In this document: piece by piece, positions 52,512-60,498 of the stretch
How positions within the stretch are numbered: position 1 is the stretch's first letter
How the letters are laid out: each line of letters begins with the position of its first letter
From: UMGS1002 sp964570825
GTDB lineage: Bacteria > Bacillota > Clostridia > Oscillospirales > CAG-272
Assembly: GCA_964570825.1 (NCBI GenBank)
Contig: CAZMZJ010000008.1
Span: forward strand, 1-64,000
Length of the DNA: 64,000 bases
Direction: 5' to 3'
Translations under genes and position numbers: made by a program
Notes under the pieces: generated by a model
Told to the model about the DNA's origin: nothing
What the model saw: only the letters and a program-made list of their open reading frames with translations
Database searches by the model: none

Positions 52512-53696
52512 TTGGCAGATTTTGAATTGGTTGCAACTTGTCTGTTCGGTCTTGAGAAATTGCTCGGAAGCGAAATAGATGCGCTGGGGCTTAAAAGAAT
52601 CGACACAATGGACGGCAGGGTTACATTTTCAGGCAATGAACTTGACATAGCAAGAGCAAATATTAACTTAAGGACAGCGGAGCGGGTGATGATTAAGCTC
52701 GGCTCCTTTTCCGCGAAAACATTTGACGAACTGTTTGAGGGAACCAAGGCTTTGCCGTGGGAGAGATTCATCGGCAGAAACGACGGTTTTCCGGTGAAAG
52801 GACACTCGATTAAAAGCGGTCTGACTTCGATTCCGGACTGCCAGAAAATAATTAAGAAGGCTATCGTCGACAGGCTGTCGTCAAAGTACGGGATTAAATG
52901 GTTTGAAGAGAGCGGAACAAAATACCAGATAGAATTTTTTATTTTCAAGGATATCGCCGCACTTATGATTGACACCTCGGGCGTCGCGCTTCATAAGCGC
53001 GGGTACCGTCCCGAAGCCGGACTTGCACCTCTGCGCGAGACGCTCGCCGCGGCGCTTGTAATGACGTCACGCCCGAGAGCCGATGTCCTTTTATGGGATC
53101 CATTCTGCGGCTCCGGAACTATAGCGATAGAAGGCGCGATGATAATGACCGGGAAGGCTCCCGGCGTCGGGCGCGGGTTCGCAGGCGAAGCCTTCGCCCA
53201 GCTTCCGCCGGCAATCTGGAAGGAAGCCAGAGAACAGGCAATGTCTGCCGCTGCGCCGGCTCCGGACTATGAAGTCTGGGCGTCGGATATTGATAACGAG
53301 ATGCTGAAGCTTTCCGACGCAAACGCGCGACGCGCAGGAGTGCTGAAAAATATAAAAATTTTCATGGCAGACGCCAGAAAAATCGAGAAGCCCGACCGGC
53401 GCGGGACAATAGTCTGTAATCCGCCATACGGGGAACGGATGCTTGAGATTTCGGAAGCCGAGCGGCTTTACCGCGAGATTGGGAAAAATTTTTCAAGGTT
53501 TGGAATGTGGCAGATTTATATTCTTTCCGCATCCGAGAATTTCGAGCGGCTCTACGGCAGGCGCGCCGATAAAATTCGCAAGCTTTATAACGGCATGATC
53601 CCCTGTAATCTTTATCAGTTTTTCAAACCGGAAGGCGGATTCAGGGAAGACACGAAAAATTCTAAAAACGGAATAAATGATAATAAAAAGTCTTGA
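52512..53696 (+). CDS. THUMP-domain 23S rRNA (guanine-N2) methyltransferase (RlmL/YpsC-like)
   Basis: SAM-dependent RNA methyltransferase. A THUMP RNA-binding region (about 45-165) precedes the Rossmann-fold domain with DPFCGSGTIAIEGAM (about 197-211) and the base-flipping catalytic motif NPPYGERM (about 302-309). 394 residues. Translation appears to start at TTG 52512, 13 nt after AAAGG; there is no ATG before residue 34, and the conserved N-terminal region VATCLFGLEKLLGSEI begins at once. A TATAAT lies at 52431-52436 with no clear -35. Confidence 0.88.
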   Translation: MADFELVATCLFGLEKLLGSEIDALGLKRIDTMDGRVTFSGNELDIARANINLRTAERVMIKLGSFSAKTFDELFEGTKALPWERFIGRNDGFPVKGHSIKSGLTSIPDCQKIIKKAIVDRLSSKYGIKWFEESGTKYQIEFFIFKDIAALMIDTSGVALHKRGYRPEAGLAPLRETLAAALVMTSRPRADVLLWDPFCGSGTIAIEGAMIMTGKAPGVGRGFAGEAFAQLPPAIWKEAREQAMSAAAPAPDYEVWASDIDNEMLKLSDANARRAGVLKNIKIFMADARKIEKPDRRGTIVCNPPYGERMLEISEAERLYREIGKNFSRFGMWQIYILSASENFERLYGRRADKIRKLYNGMIPCNLYQFFKPEGGFREDTKNSKNGINDNKKS

Positions 53697-53720
53697 CAAT
53701 ATTCGATATTGTGTTATAAT
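53693..53720 (+). promoter_or_regulatory. Promoter of uvrA with an internal palindrome
   Basis: TTGACA (53693-53698) and TATAAT (53715-53720), 16-bp spacer. CAATAT-TCG-ATATTG (53697-53711) is a perfect inverted repeat overlapping the -35 and filling the spacer, placed like an operator. It is not the Firmicute LexA box (GAAC-N4-GTTC). Confidence 0.75.
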
Positions 53721-53804
53721 AATTCCAAATAAAGAATATTGCATTAAGGCATAATAAATAATCGCGGCGGCAATCCGCGCGGTTCCATGCCGTCAGAGGT
53801 AAAA

Positions 53805-56645
53805 ATGTCATCAAATATCGTAATCAAAGGCGTAAGAGTACACAACCTTAAAAATATTGACGTAACAATTCCGCGGGACAAGCTGGTGGTGCTGTCGGGG
53901 CTTTCGGGTTCCGGCAAGTCATCACTGGCTTTTGATACGCTTTACGCCGAAGGTCACAGACGATTTGTCGAGTCGCTGTCGTCATACGCCCGCCAGTTTC
54001 TGGGGCAGCTCGACAAACCTGATATTGACTCTATAGAGGGCCTGTCACCGGCAATATCAATTGACCAGAAAACGACCTCGCGCAATCCGCGTTCGACTGT
54101 CGGGACAGTGACTGAAATTTATGATTATCTGCGCCTTTTGTATTCCCGAATAGGCATCCCGCACTGTCCGGTCTGCGGAAAGGAAATAAGACGCCAGTCG
54201 ACAGACCAGATAATCGACCGAATAATGAAATTGCCGGCAGGTGAGAGATTCATGGTAATGGCGCCGGTTGTTCGCGACCGCAAGGGTTCTCATGAAAAAA
54301 TTTTCACTGACGCCAAAAAAAGCGGTTATGTCCGAGTGCGTGTCGACGGCAGCATGTACGAGCTTAGCGAGGAAATCAGACTCGACAAGAATATTAAGCA
54401 TAAAATTGAAATTGTCGTGGACAGGCTTGTAATGCGCGAGGACATCCGTTCAAGGCTCGGCGATTCTGTCGAAACCGCTTTGTCGATTGCCGAAGGGCAT
54501 CTGCTTATCGTGACTGTTCCGCGAGATGAAGATGGCAGAGAGGCCTGCGAGCTCGAATTTTCGCAGAATTATGCCTGCGAGGAGCACGGAATTTCATTTG
54601 GCGAGCTTGAACCCAGAATGTTTTCCTTCAATAATCCAGCGGGTGCCTGTCCGAAATGCGCTGGTCTTGGAGATATGAGAAGGATTTCGGTCGAGAAGAT
54701 TATTCCCGATAAATCGCTGTCACTGTCAGAGGGTGCGATAGCTGTCAACGGATTTAAGACGCTTGAAATGGAAAGCTGGAACGGCCCCCTTTTTGCTGCT
54801 GTCGGAGAATATGCCGGCTTTACTCTCGACACTCCGGTTTCTGAAATGAACGAGGAGGCGTTCAAAGCCCTGCTGTACGGGACAGGAGATAAATTATATA
54901 AGCTCAAACGCTATTTTGGCGGCGAAGGGCATACACAGTCCGCAAAATTCGAAGGCATTATTAAAATGATTGAAAATCGGCTCGAAACGAGCGGTATTGG
55001 CGAATACTACGAGCAATTTATTGAGGAAGCGCCGTGCCCGGTGTGCGGTGGCAAGCGGCTTAACGACACTGTTTTAGCCGTGACTGTCGGCGGACTGAAT
55101 ATTCATGAATTCTGCTCTCTTCCGGTCACATCGGCGCTTGACTTTATCGGGCAGCTGAAACTTACTGAAACAGAGGAGAAAATTGCACACGAGATTCTGA
55201 AGGAAATACGCTCAAGACTTACTTTCCTTGTCAGCGTAGGGCTGAATTATCTGACGCTCACGAGAAAAGCCGGAACGCTTTCAGGCGGCGAGGCGCAGCG
55301 TATCAGGCTTGCAACACAGATTGGTTCGGCACTTGTGGGAGTCATGTACATCCTTGACGAACCGAGCATCGGACTGCATCAGCGAGACAACGGCAAGCTG
55401 ATCGCCACGCTCAAGCGGCTGCGTGACCTCGGAAACACCGTCATCGTTGTTGAACACGACGAGGAGACGATGGAAAACGCAGATTATATTATAGACATAG
55501 GCCCGGGCGCCGGAATTCATGGCGGACGCGTTGTTGCGGCTGGAACTCCGGATGAGGTCAAAAAAAATCCAGATTCCATAACTGGCGCATATCTTGCGGG
55601 AAGAATGTCGATACCTGTCCCGAAAAAGCGGCGAGAAGGCAACGGATACAGTCTGAAAATTATTGGCGCGCAGCAGAATAATCTGAAGAATATTGATGTG
55701 GAGATTCCTCTTGGAAAGTTTGTCTGCATCACCGGCGTATCTGGCTCCGGTAAATCATCGCTTATAAACGGAATTCTGTATCCTGTACTTGCGGCGAAAC
55801 TGAACCGTGCTTTTACGACACCGGGGAAATATGACAGAATCGAGGGAATCGAGCATCTTGACAAAATTATTGATATTGACCAAAGCCCGATAGGGCGCAA
55901 CCCGCGGTCGAATCCCGCAACGTACACCGGACTGTTTGGAGATATCCGCGAGCTTTTCGCCTCGACAGCCGACGCGAAAGCAAGGGGGTACGGTCCCGGA
56001 AGATTTTCATTCAACGTCAAGGGTGGACGCTGCGAGGCCTGCGAGGGAGATGGTGTTAAAAAGATTGAAATGCACTTTTTGCCAGACGTATATGTTACAT
56101 GCGACGTCTGCCACGGGAAAAGGTATAACCGCGACACTCTTGATGTGAAATACAAGGGAAAAAATATTTACGAGGTTCTTGAAATGACAGTCGAGGAGGG
56201 AGTGGGTTTCTTCGACGGTATACCGGCGTTGAAAAAAAAGCTCCAGACACTGTATGACGTAGGTCTCGGATATATCAAAATCGGACAGTCGGCTACCACG
56301 TTGTCGGGAGGAGAGGCGCAGCGAGTCAAGCTTGCGTCAGAACTTGCAAAGCGCGGAACCGGTAAAACAATCTATCTGCTCGACGAACCGACGACGGGGC
56401 TTCACTCGCATGACGTCAGCAAACTGCTCGAAATATTAAACCGTCTGACAGACGCCGGCAACACCGTGCTTGTGATAGAGCACAATCTCGACGTGATAAA
56501 ATGCGCCGACCATATAATTGACCTCGGACCGGAAGGAGGGAACGGCGGCGGTAATATCGTCGCGACAGGGACTCCCGAGGAAGTGGCGAAGTGCTCCGGC
56601 TCATATACGGGTCAATATCTAAATAAATTATTGAACAATGAATAA
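53805..56645 (+). CDS. uvrA: Excinuclease ABC subunit A
   Basis: Damage-recognition ATPase of nucleotide excision repair. Two ABC ATPase units: first Walker A GLSGSGKSSLAFD (about 32-44), with LSGGEAQRIRLATQIGS in the middle; second Walker A GVSGSGKSSLING (about 643) and TLSGGEAQRVKLASELAKR near the end. Zinc-binding CPVCGK, CPKC and CEACEGDG/CDVC pairs are present. The start at 53805 (MSSNIVIKGVRVHNL) follows AGAGGTAAAA. 946 residues, full length. uvrB and uvrC are not in the window. Confidence 0.97.
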   Translation: MSSNIVIKGVRVHNLKNIDVTIPRDKLVVLSGLSGSGKSSLAFDTLYAEGHRRFVESLSSYARQFLGQLDKPDIDSIEGLSPAISIDQKTTSRNPRSTVGTVTEIYDYLRLLYSRIGIPHCPVCGKEIRRQSTDQIIDRIMKLPAGERFMVMAPVVRDRKGSHEKIFTDAKKSGYVRVRVDGSMYELSEEIRLDKNIKHKIEIVVDRLVMREDIRSRLGDSVETALSIAEGHLLIVTVPRDEDGREACELEFSQNYACEEHGISFGELEPRMFSFNNPAGACPKCAGLGDMRRISVEKIIPDKSLSLSEGAIAVNGFKTLEMESWNGPLFAAVGEYAGFTLDTPVSEMNEEAFKALLYGTGDKLYKLKRYFGGEGHTQSAKFEGIIKMIENRLETSGIGEYYEQFIEEAPCPVCGGKRLNDTVLAVTVGGLNIHEFCSLPVTSALDFIGQLKLTETEEKIAHEILKEIRSRLTFLVSVGLNYLTLTRKAGTLSGGEAQRIRLATQIGSALVGVMYILDEPSIGLHQRDNGKLIATLKRLRDLGNTVIVVEHDEETMENADYIIDIGPGAGIHGGRVVAAGTPDEVKKNPDSITGAYLAGRMSIPVPKKRREGNGYSLKIIGAQQNNLKNIDVEIPLGKFVCITGVSGSGKSSLINGILYPVLAAKLNRAFTTPGKYDRIEGIEHLDKIIDIDQSPIGRNPRSNPATYTGLFGDIRELFASTADAKARGYGPGRFSFNVKGGRCEACEGDGVKKIEMHFLPDVYVTCDVCHGKRYNRDTLDVKYKGKNIYEVLEMTVEEGVGFFDGIPALKKKLQTLYDVGLGYIKIGQSATTLSGGEAQRVKLASELAKRGTGKTIYLLDEPTTGLHSHDVSKLLEILNRLTDAGNTVLVIEHNLDVIKCADHIIDLGPEGGNGGGNIVATGTPEEVAKCSGSYTGQYLNKLLNNE

Positions 56646-56667
56646 ATGATGAATAAATGTATAACTG

Positions 56668-56696
56668 TTGACAACAATGTTCAGTTGTATTATAAT
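56668..56696 (+). promoter_or_regulatory. Promoter of the amino-acid ABC transporter
   Basis: Exact consensus TTGACA (56668-56673) and TATAAT (56691-56696), 17-bp spacer. ACAAC (56671-56675) and GTTGT (56684-56688) form an inverted repeat overlapping the -35 and spacer, a possible operator. Confidence 0.88.
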
Positions 56697-56749
56697 GTTT
56701 CCGTTAAGACAAGAGAACAAAAGAATAATTATTCGGGAGAAATGACAAA

Positions 56750-57613
56750 ATGAAAAGAATACTCAGCTTAGCTCTCGCTGTTTTGATGATGGTTTCAATG
56801 ATTCCGATGTTTGCCTCCTGCGGCAAGAACAAGGATGTCAAAGTTGTGGACATAGCATTGTCGGAAGAAACATACGCATTCTGCGTGGGCAAGGAAGATA
56901 CTGAGCTGCTGGCAAAAACAAACGAATACCTTAAGCAAATTGTAAACGATGGGACATTCGATACAATCTGCGACAGATATTTCGGCGGCGGCACACCGGT
57001 CAAGATCACATCGGCTGCCCTTGATTCGTCGAAAAATCAGCTTGTTGTTGCTACGAGCACAGGGTTCGAACCCTTCGAGATGGTTGATGAAAACGGAAAG
57101 TTTTACGGGATAGACCTTGAAATAGCCGCCGGACTCGCAGCGTATCTCGGACGCGAGCTTGTTATACAGGATATGAAATTCGAATCGGTTGTGACTTCCG
57201 TTCAGAATGGGATCTGCGACATAGGCATGGCAGGCCTTTCGATCACTCCGGCAAGACAGGAAATCGTGACCTTCAGCGATCCTTACTACAACGCCTCCCA
57301 GGTTCTTATAGTCATGGCAAATGACACAACATTCGACGCCTGCAAGACTGTTGATGATGTGGTTGCTATTCTTGACGGTCTGACAAGCGCTACGAAAATA
57401 GGCTGCCAGGCAGGCACAACAGGCGAGATTTACCTGACCGGCGACCTTGATCTCGGCGATGAAGGATACGGCTTCAAGGGTGTTCCTGCAACTAAAATGG
57501 CTTATGATTACGGCGCTCTTGCAGTGACAGCAATGCGAAACGGCGAGATAAGCTACGTAATTCTTGACAACGCGCCGGCAAAAGCTATAGTAAAGTCGGT
57601 AAACGGCAAATAA
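56750..57613 (+). CDS. Amino-acid binding lipoprotein with circularly permuted SBP domain
   Basis: Extracellular solute-binding lipoprotein of a polar amino-acid ABC importer. Signal peptide and lipobox MFASC place the lipid-modified cysteine at residue 24. The fold order is unusual. Residues about 32-80 (IALSEETYAFCVGKEDTELL to DTICDRYFGG) match the normal C-terminal segment of SBP_bac_3 proteins. A linker (81-96) leads into the normal N-terminal lobe from about 97 (QLVVATSTGFEPFEMVDENG), the ligand motif LSITPARQEIVTFSDPYY, the second lobe (GCQAGTTGEIY), and the gene stops just after ISYVILDNAPAKAIVKSVNG, where the C-terminal segment would normally follow. Each element occurs once. 287 residues, about normal. 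It precedes permease and ATPase genes. Confidence 0.85.
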   Translation: MKRILSLALAVLMMVSMIPMFASCGKNKDVKVVDIALSEETYAFCVGKEDTELLAKTNEYLKQIVNDGTFDTICDRYFGGGTPVKITSAALDSSKNQLVVATSTGFEPFEMVDENGKFYGIDLEIAAGLAAYLGRELVIQDMKFESVVTSVQNGICDIGMAGLSITPARQEIVTFSDPYYNASQVLIVMANDTTFDACKTVDDVVAILDGLTSATKIGCQAGTTGEIYLTGDLDLGDEGYGFKGVPATKMAYDYGALAVTAMRNGEISYVILDNAPAKAIVKSVNGK

Positions 57614-57622
57614 AAATTCCGG

Positions 57623-57655
57623 GGCTGCTCCATTATTGCGGTGCAGCCTCTTTTT
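57623..57655 (+). terminator. Hairpin between binding-protein and permease genes
   Basis: GGCTGC (57623-57628) pairs with GCAGCC (57643-57648) and is followed by TCTTTTT. A partial terminator here would give more binding protein than permease, a common arrangement. Confidence 0.65.
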
Positions 57656-57670
57656 CTGAAAGGAAAGCGG

Positions 57671-58378
57671 ATGAATCTTAATGCAAGCTGGGAAGCATTC
57701 TGGAGACTGTTTTACACAAACGGCGGATACAAAAGAGTGCTTTCGGAAGGCCTTTCAAACACATTGATAATCGCAATATCAGGTCTTCTAATAGGTATTG
57801 TGATAGGAACACTTATCGCGGCGGTTCGCGTTATGCCTAAATATAAGACATGGCCGAAGGTTCTGAATGGAATCTGTTCGGTTTATGTCGGCTTTTTCCG
57901 CGGGACGCCTATTGTTGTTCAGCTTCTTCTGGCTTATTATGTTGTGCTGCCGACCATAGGAGTCAGTTTAGGCTCGCTTAACACATGTATTATGGTTTTC
58001 GGACTGAACAGCGGAGCATATGTATCGGAGCTGATGCGAGCCGGGATACAGTCGGTGGACATAGGACAGATGGAGGCGGGGCGCGCTCTTGGCCTCGGCT
58101 ATGCTCCGGCAATGTTCAAAATCATTGTCCCGCAGGCGGTTAAGAACATATTGCCGACGTTAGGCAACGAATTTATTGCCCTTATCAAGGATACTTCGGT
58201 TGTCAGCTTCGTGGCTGCGGTCGACCTTTATAAAGTATTTACCGAGCTTGGGAACAAGAATTATGAATATCTTATGCCGTATCTGATGATGGCGCTTATT
58301 TATATTATACTTGTACTTATGATAGCTCTCCTTGTAAAAATAATTGAAAAATGGCTGCGCCGCAGCGACCGGACATAA
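57671..58378 (+). CDS. Polar amino-acid ABC transporter permease
   Basis: Inner-membrane permease of the His/Glu/Gln/polar amino-acid class, 235 residues, with about five membrane segments. The EAA-type loop is visible as GQMEAGRALGLGYAPAMFKI, and the preceding FFRGTPIVVQLLLAYY is the family signature. The ATG at 57671 follows AAAGGAAAG; an in-frame CTG/TTG region upstream lies within the hairpin. One permease gene is present, so it probably works as a homodimer with the ATPase gene 12 bp downstream. Confidence 0.93.
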   Translation: MNLNASWEAFWRLFYTNGGYKRVLSEGLSNTLIIAISGLLIGIVIGTLIAAVRVMPKYKTWPKVLNGICSVYVGFFRGTPIVVQLLLAYYVVLPTIGVSLGSLNTCIMVFGLNSGAYVSELMRAGIQSVDIGQMEAGRALGLGYAPAMFKIIVPQAVKNILPTLGNEFIALIKDTSVVSFVAAVDLYKVFTELGNKNYEYLMPYLMMALIYIILVLMIALLVKIIEKWLRRSDRT

Positions 58379-58390
58379 GGAGGGGCTGAG

Positions 58391-59215
58391 ATGAACGATA
58401 TTAACAATACTTCATTTGGCGCAATAGGCGATAACGACCTTATCGTAATACGCAATCTCTGCAAAACATATGTAAACAGAAAAAAAACAGTTTACGCGCT
58501 GGATCATGTCAGTAACATAATTCATAAAAATGAAAAAGTAGCTGTTATCGGGCCTTCGGGAAGCGGGAAAAGCACTTTTCTGCGATGCATCAACTGCATG
58601 GAGGATCCGACAGGCGGTTCTATATTTTTTGAAGGCGAAGACCTTGCCGATATGAGAGTAGATATAAACAAACACCGCGAGGATATTGGCATGGTGTTCC
58701 AGCAGTTCAATCTCTTCAACAATAAAACAGTCCTCGAAAATATTATGCTTGCCCCGGTTTATCTGCGCACAAAGAAAGCCGGCGGGCTGTTCGCGCCGCG
58801 AGAAACAAAGAAAAAAATCAAGGACGAAGCATATGAAAATGCGATTCGGCTGCTAAGAAGAATAGGTCTTGAAGATAAGGCGAATGTTTATCCGTCAACA
58901 TTATCCGGCGGACAGAAGCAAAGAATCGCGATAATCCGGGCGCTTGCAATGAATCCTAAGGTTATGCTGTTCGACGAGCCGACATCGGCGCTGGATCCTG
59001 AAATGGTCGGAGAAGTGCTCGACCTTATACGTGAACTGGCAAGAGAAGGCATGACTATGGTGATTGTAACCCATGAAATGGGTTTTGCACGCGAGGTAGC
59101 GGACCGAATAATTTTCATGAGCGACGGCCGGATAACCGAGGAGGGAACTCCTTCCGATATTTTTGACCATCCAAAAAATGAAAGAACACAAAACTTTTTG
59201 AAAGCCGTGTTGTAA
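58391..59215 (+). CDS. Polar amino-acid ABC transporter ATP-binding protein
   Basis: ATPase of the importer, 274 residues. Walker A GPSGSGKSTFLRC, signature LSGGQKQRIAI, Walker B VMLFDEPTSALDPE, and the switch histidine in VIVTHEMGFAREV. It carries an N-terminal extension of about 15 residues and a short insertion (RTKKAGGLFAPRETKKKI) not seen in most GlnQ proteins. AAGGAGG precedes the ATG. Substrate is likely a polar amino acid or cystine. Confidence 0.95.
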   Translation: MNDINNTSFGAIGDNDLIVIRNLCKTYVNRKKTVYALDHVSNIIHKNEKVAVIGPSGSGKSTFLRCINCMEDPTGGSIFFEGEDLADMRVDINKHREDIGMVFQQFNLFNNKTVLENIMLAPVYLRTKKAGGLFAPRETKKKIKDEAYENAIRLLRRIGLEDKANVYPSTLSGGQKQRIAIIRALAMNPKVMLFDEPTSALDPEMVGEVLDLIRELAREGMTMVIVTHEMGFAREVADRIIFMSDGRITEEGTPSDIFDHPKNERTQNFLKAVL

Positions 59216-59232
59216 TGGCATAAAAACAAAAC

Positions 59233-59266
59233 CCCGGAAAAGCATTAAGCCTTTCCGGGAATTTTT
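59233..59266. terminator. Bidirectional terminator between the ABC operon and icd
   Basis: CCCGGAAAAGC (59233-59243) pairs with GCCTTTCCGGG (59249-59259) with a short loop; TTTTT follows on the plus strand (59262-59266), and the minus strand has TTTTGTTTTT. Confidence 0.9.
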
Positions 59267-59286
59267 GTTACATCACAATGCTACAA

Positions 59287-60498
59287 TCAGATTGTCAATT
59301 CAAGTCTTGATTTTATTTCCGTGATAAATTCCGGGGTATTGACCACTTTTACAGGAGTTCCGGGAACGACAAGTGAAGCGAGGTCTTTGGTCATAATTCC
59401 GGATTCTATTGCGTCAAGACTTGCCTTTTCAAGCTTATCCGCGAAAGCGCTGAGTTCCGGGATTAAGTCAAGCTCGCCGCGTTTGCGAAGCGCCCCGGTC
59501 CATGCAAAAATCATTGCCATTGGGTTTGATGTTGGCGTTTCTCCTTTAAGATACCTGTAATAGTGCTTGGTAATAGTACCGTGTGCGGCTTCGTATTCAT
59601 AGTTGCCGTCGGGAGAAACGAGAACCGAGGTCATCATTGCAAGAGAGCCGAAAGCTGTTGACACCATGTCGCTCATGACGTCGCCGTCATAGTTTTTGCA
59701 TGCCCAGATGAATCCGCCACTGCTCCGGATAACGCGCGCCACAGCATCATCAATCAGCGTGTAGAAATATTCTATGCCGAGCTTTTCAAATTCAGCCTTA
59801 TATTCAGAATTGTAGATTTCCTCAAAAATCAGCTTGAACGTCTGGTCATATTTTTTTGATATGGTGTCTTTGGCCGAGAACCAGAGATCCTGCTTTAATG
59901 AAATAGCATATTTGAAGCAGGAATGAGCAAAAGAGCGGATTGAATCGTCTTTGTTGAACATTCCCTGAAGTACGCCGGGACCTTTCAGCTCGCAGATAGT
60001 CAGCCGGGTTTCCTGGCCTGACATTCCGGTGAAGACAAGCTCGGCTTTCCCGCCCTCCTCGGTACGGATTTCAGAGGCTTTGTAGACGTCTCCAAAAGCA
60101 TGGCGCGCAATCGTGATGGGCTTTTCCCAGTTTGTCACTACTGGTTTGATATTGCTGACTATGATCGGCGTGCGGAACACAGTGCCGTCAAGAATTGCAC
60201 GGATTGTTGCATTCGGGCTTTTCCACATTTCGTGAAGTTTATATTCGTCGACGCGCTGTTTGTTTGGCGTGATGGTGGCGCACTTGACCGCGACTCCGTA
60301 TTTTTTGTTGGCGTTCGCCGCGTCGACCGTCACCTGATCGGCGGTGCGGTCGCGCTCGGGCAAGCCGAGGTCGTAGTATTCGATTTTAAGGTCGATGTAA
60401 GGGATAAGAAGCTCGTCCTTTATCATCTTCCAAAGGACTCTTGTCATTTCGTCCCCGTCCATTTCGACAAGGGGAGTTTTCATCTTGATTTTATTCAT
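59287..60498 (-). CDS. icd: NADP-dependent isocitrate dehydrogenase
   Basis: Oxidative decarboxylation of isocitrate to 2-oxoglutarate. The sequence is of the eukaryotic-like dimeric type: MNKIKMKTPLVEMDGDEMTR at the N-terminus, KSPNATIRAILDGTVFR (substrate site), and the C-terminal YEAAHGTITKHYYRYLKG (NADP-binding region). 403 residues. The ATG at 60498 overlaps the aconitase stop (ATGA), so a longer frame inside aconitase is rejected. Aconitase-IDH pairing supports 2-oxoglutarate/glutamate synthesis; citrate synthase is not in the window. Confidence 0.95.
   Translation of the reverse strand: MNKIKMKTPLVEMDGDEMTRVLWKMIKDELLIPYIDLKIEYYDLGLPERDRTADQVTVDAANANKKYGVAVKCATITPNKQRVDEYKLHEMWKSPNATIRAILDGTVFRTPIIVSNIKPVVTNWEKPITIARHAFGDVYKASEIRTEEGGKAELVFTGMSGQETRLTICELKGPGVLQGMFNKDDSIRSFAHSCFKYAISLKQDLWFSAKDTISKKYDQTFKLIFEEIYNSEYKAEFEKLGIEYFYTLIDDAVARVIRSSGGFIWACKNYDGDVMSDMVSTAFGSLAMMTSVLVSPDGNYEYEAAHGTITKHYYRYLKGETPTSNPMAMIFAWTGALRKRGELDLIPELSAFADKLEKASLDAIESGIMTKDLASLVVPGTPVKVVNTPEFITEIKSRLELTI

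Noticed and set aside
53693..53720. LexA (SOS) box at uvrA
   Set aside because: The palindrome CAATAT-TCG-ATATTG does not fit GAAC-N4-GTTC, so SOS control is not claimed.
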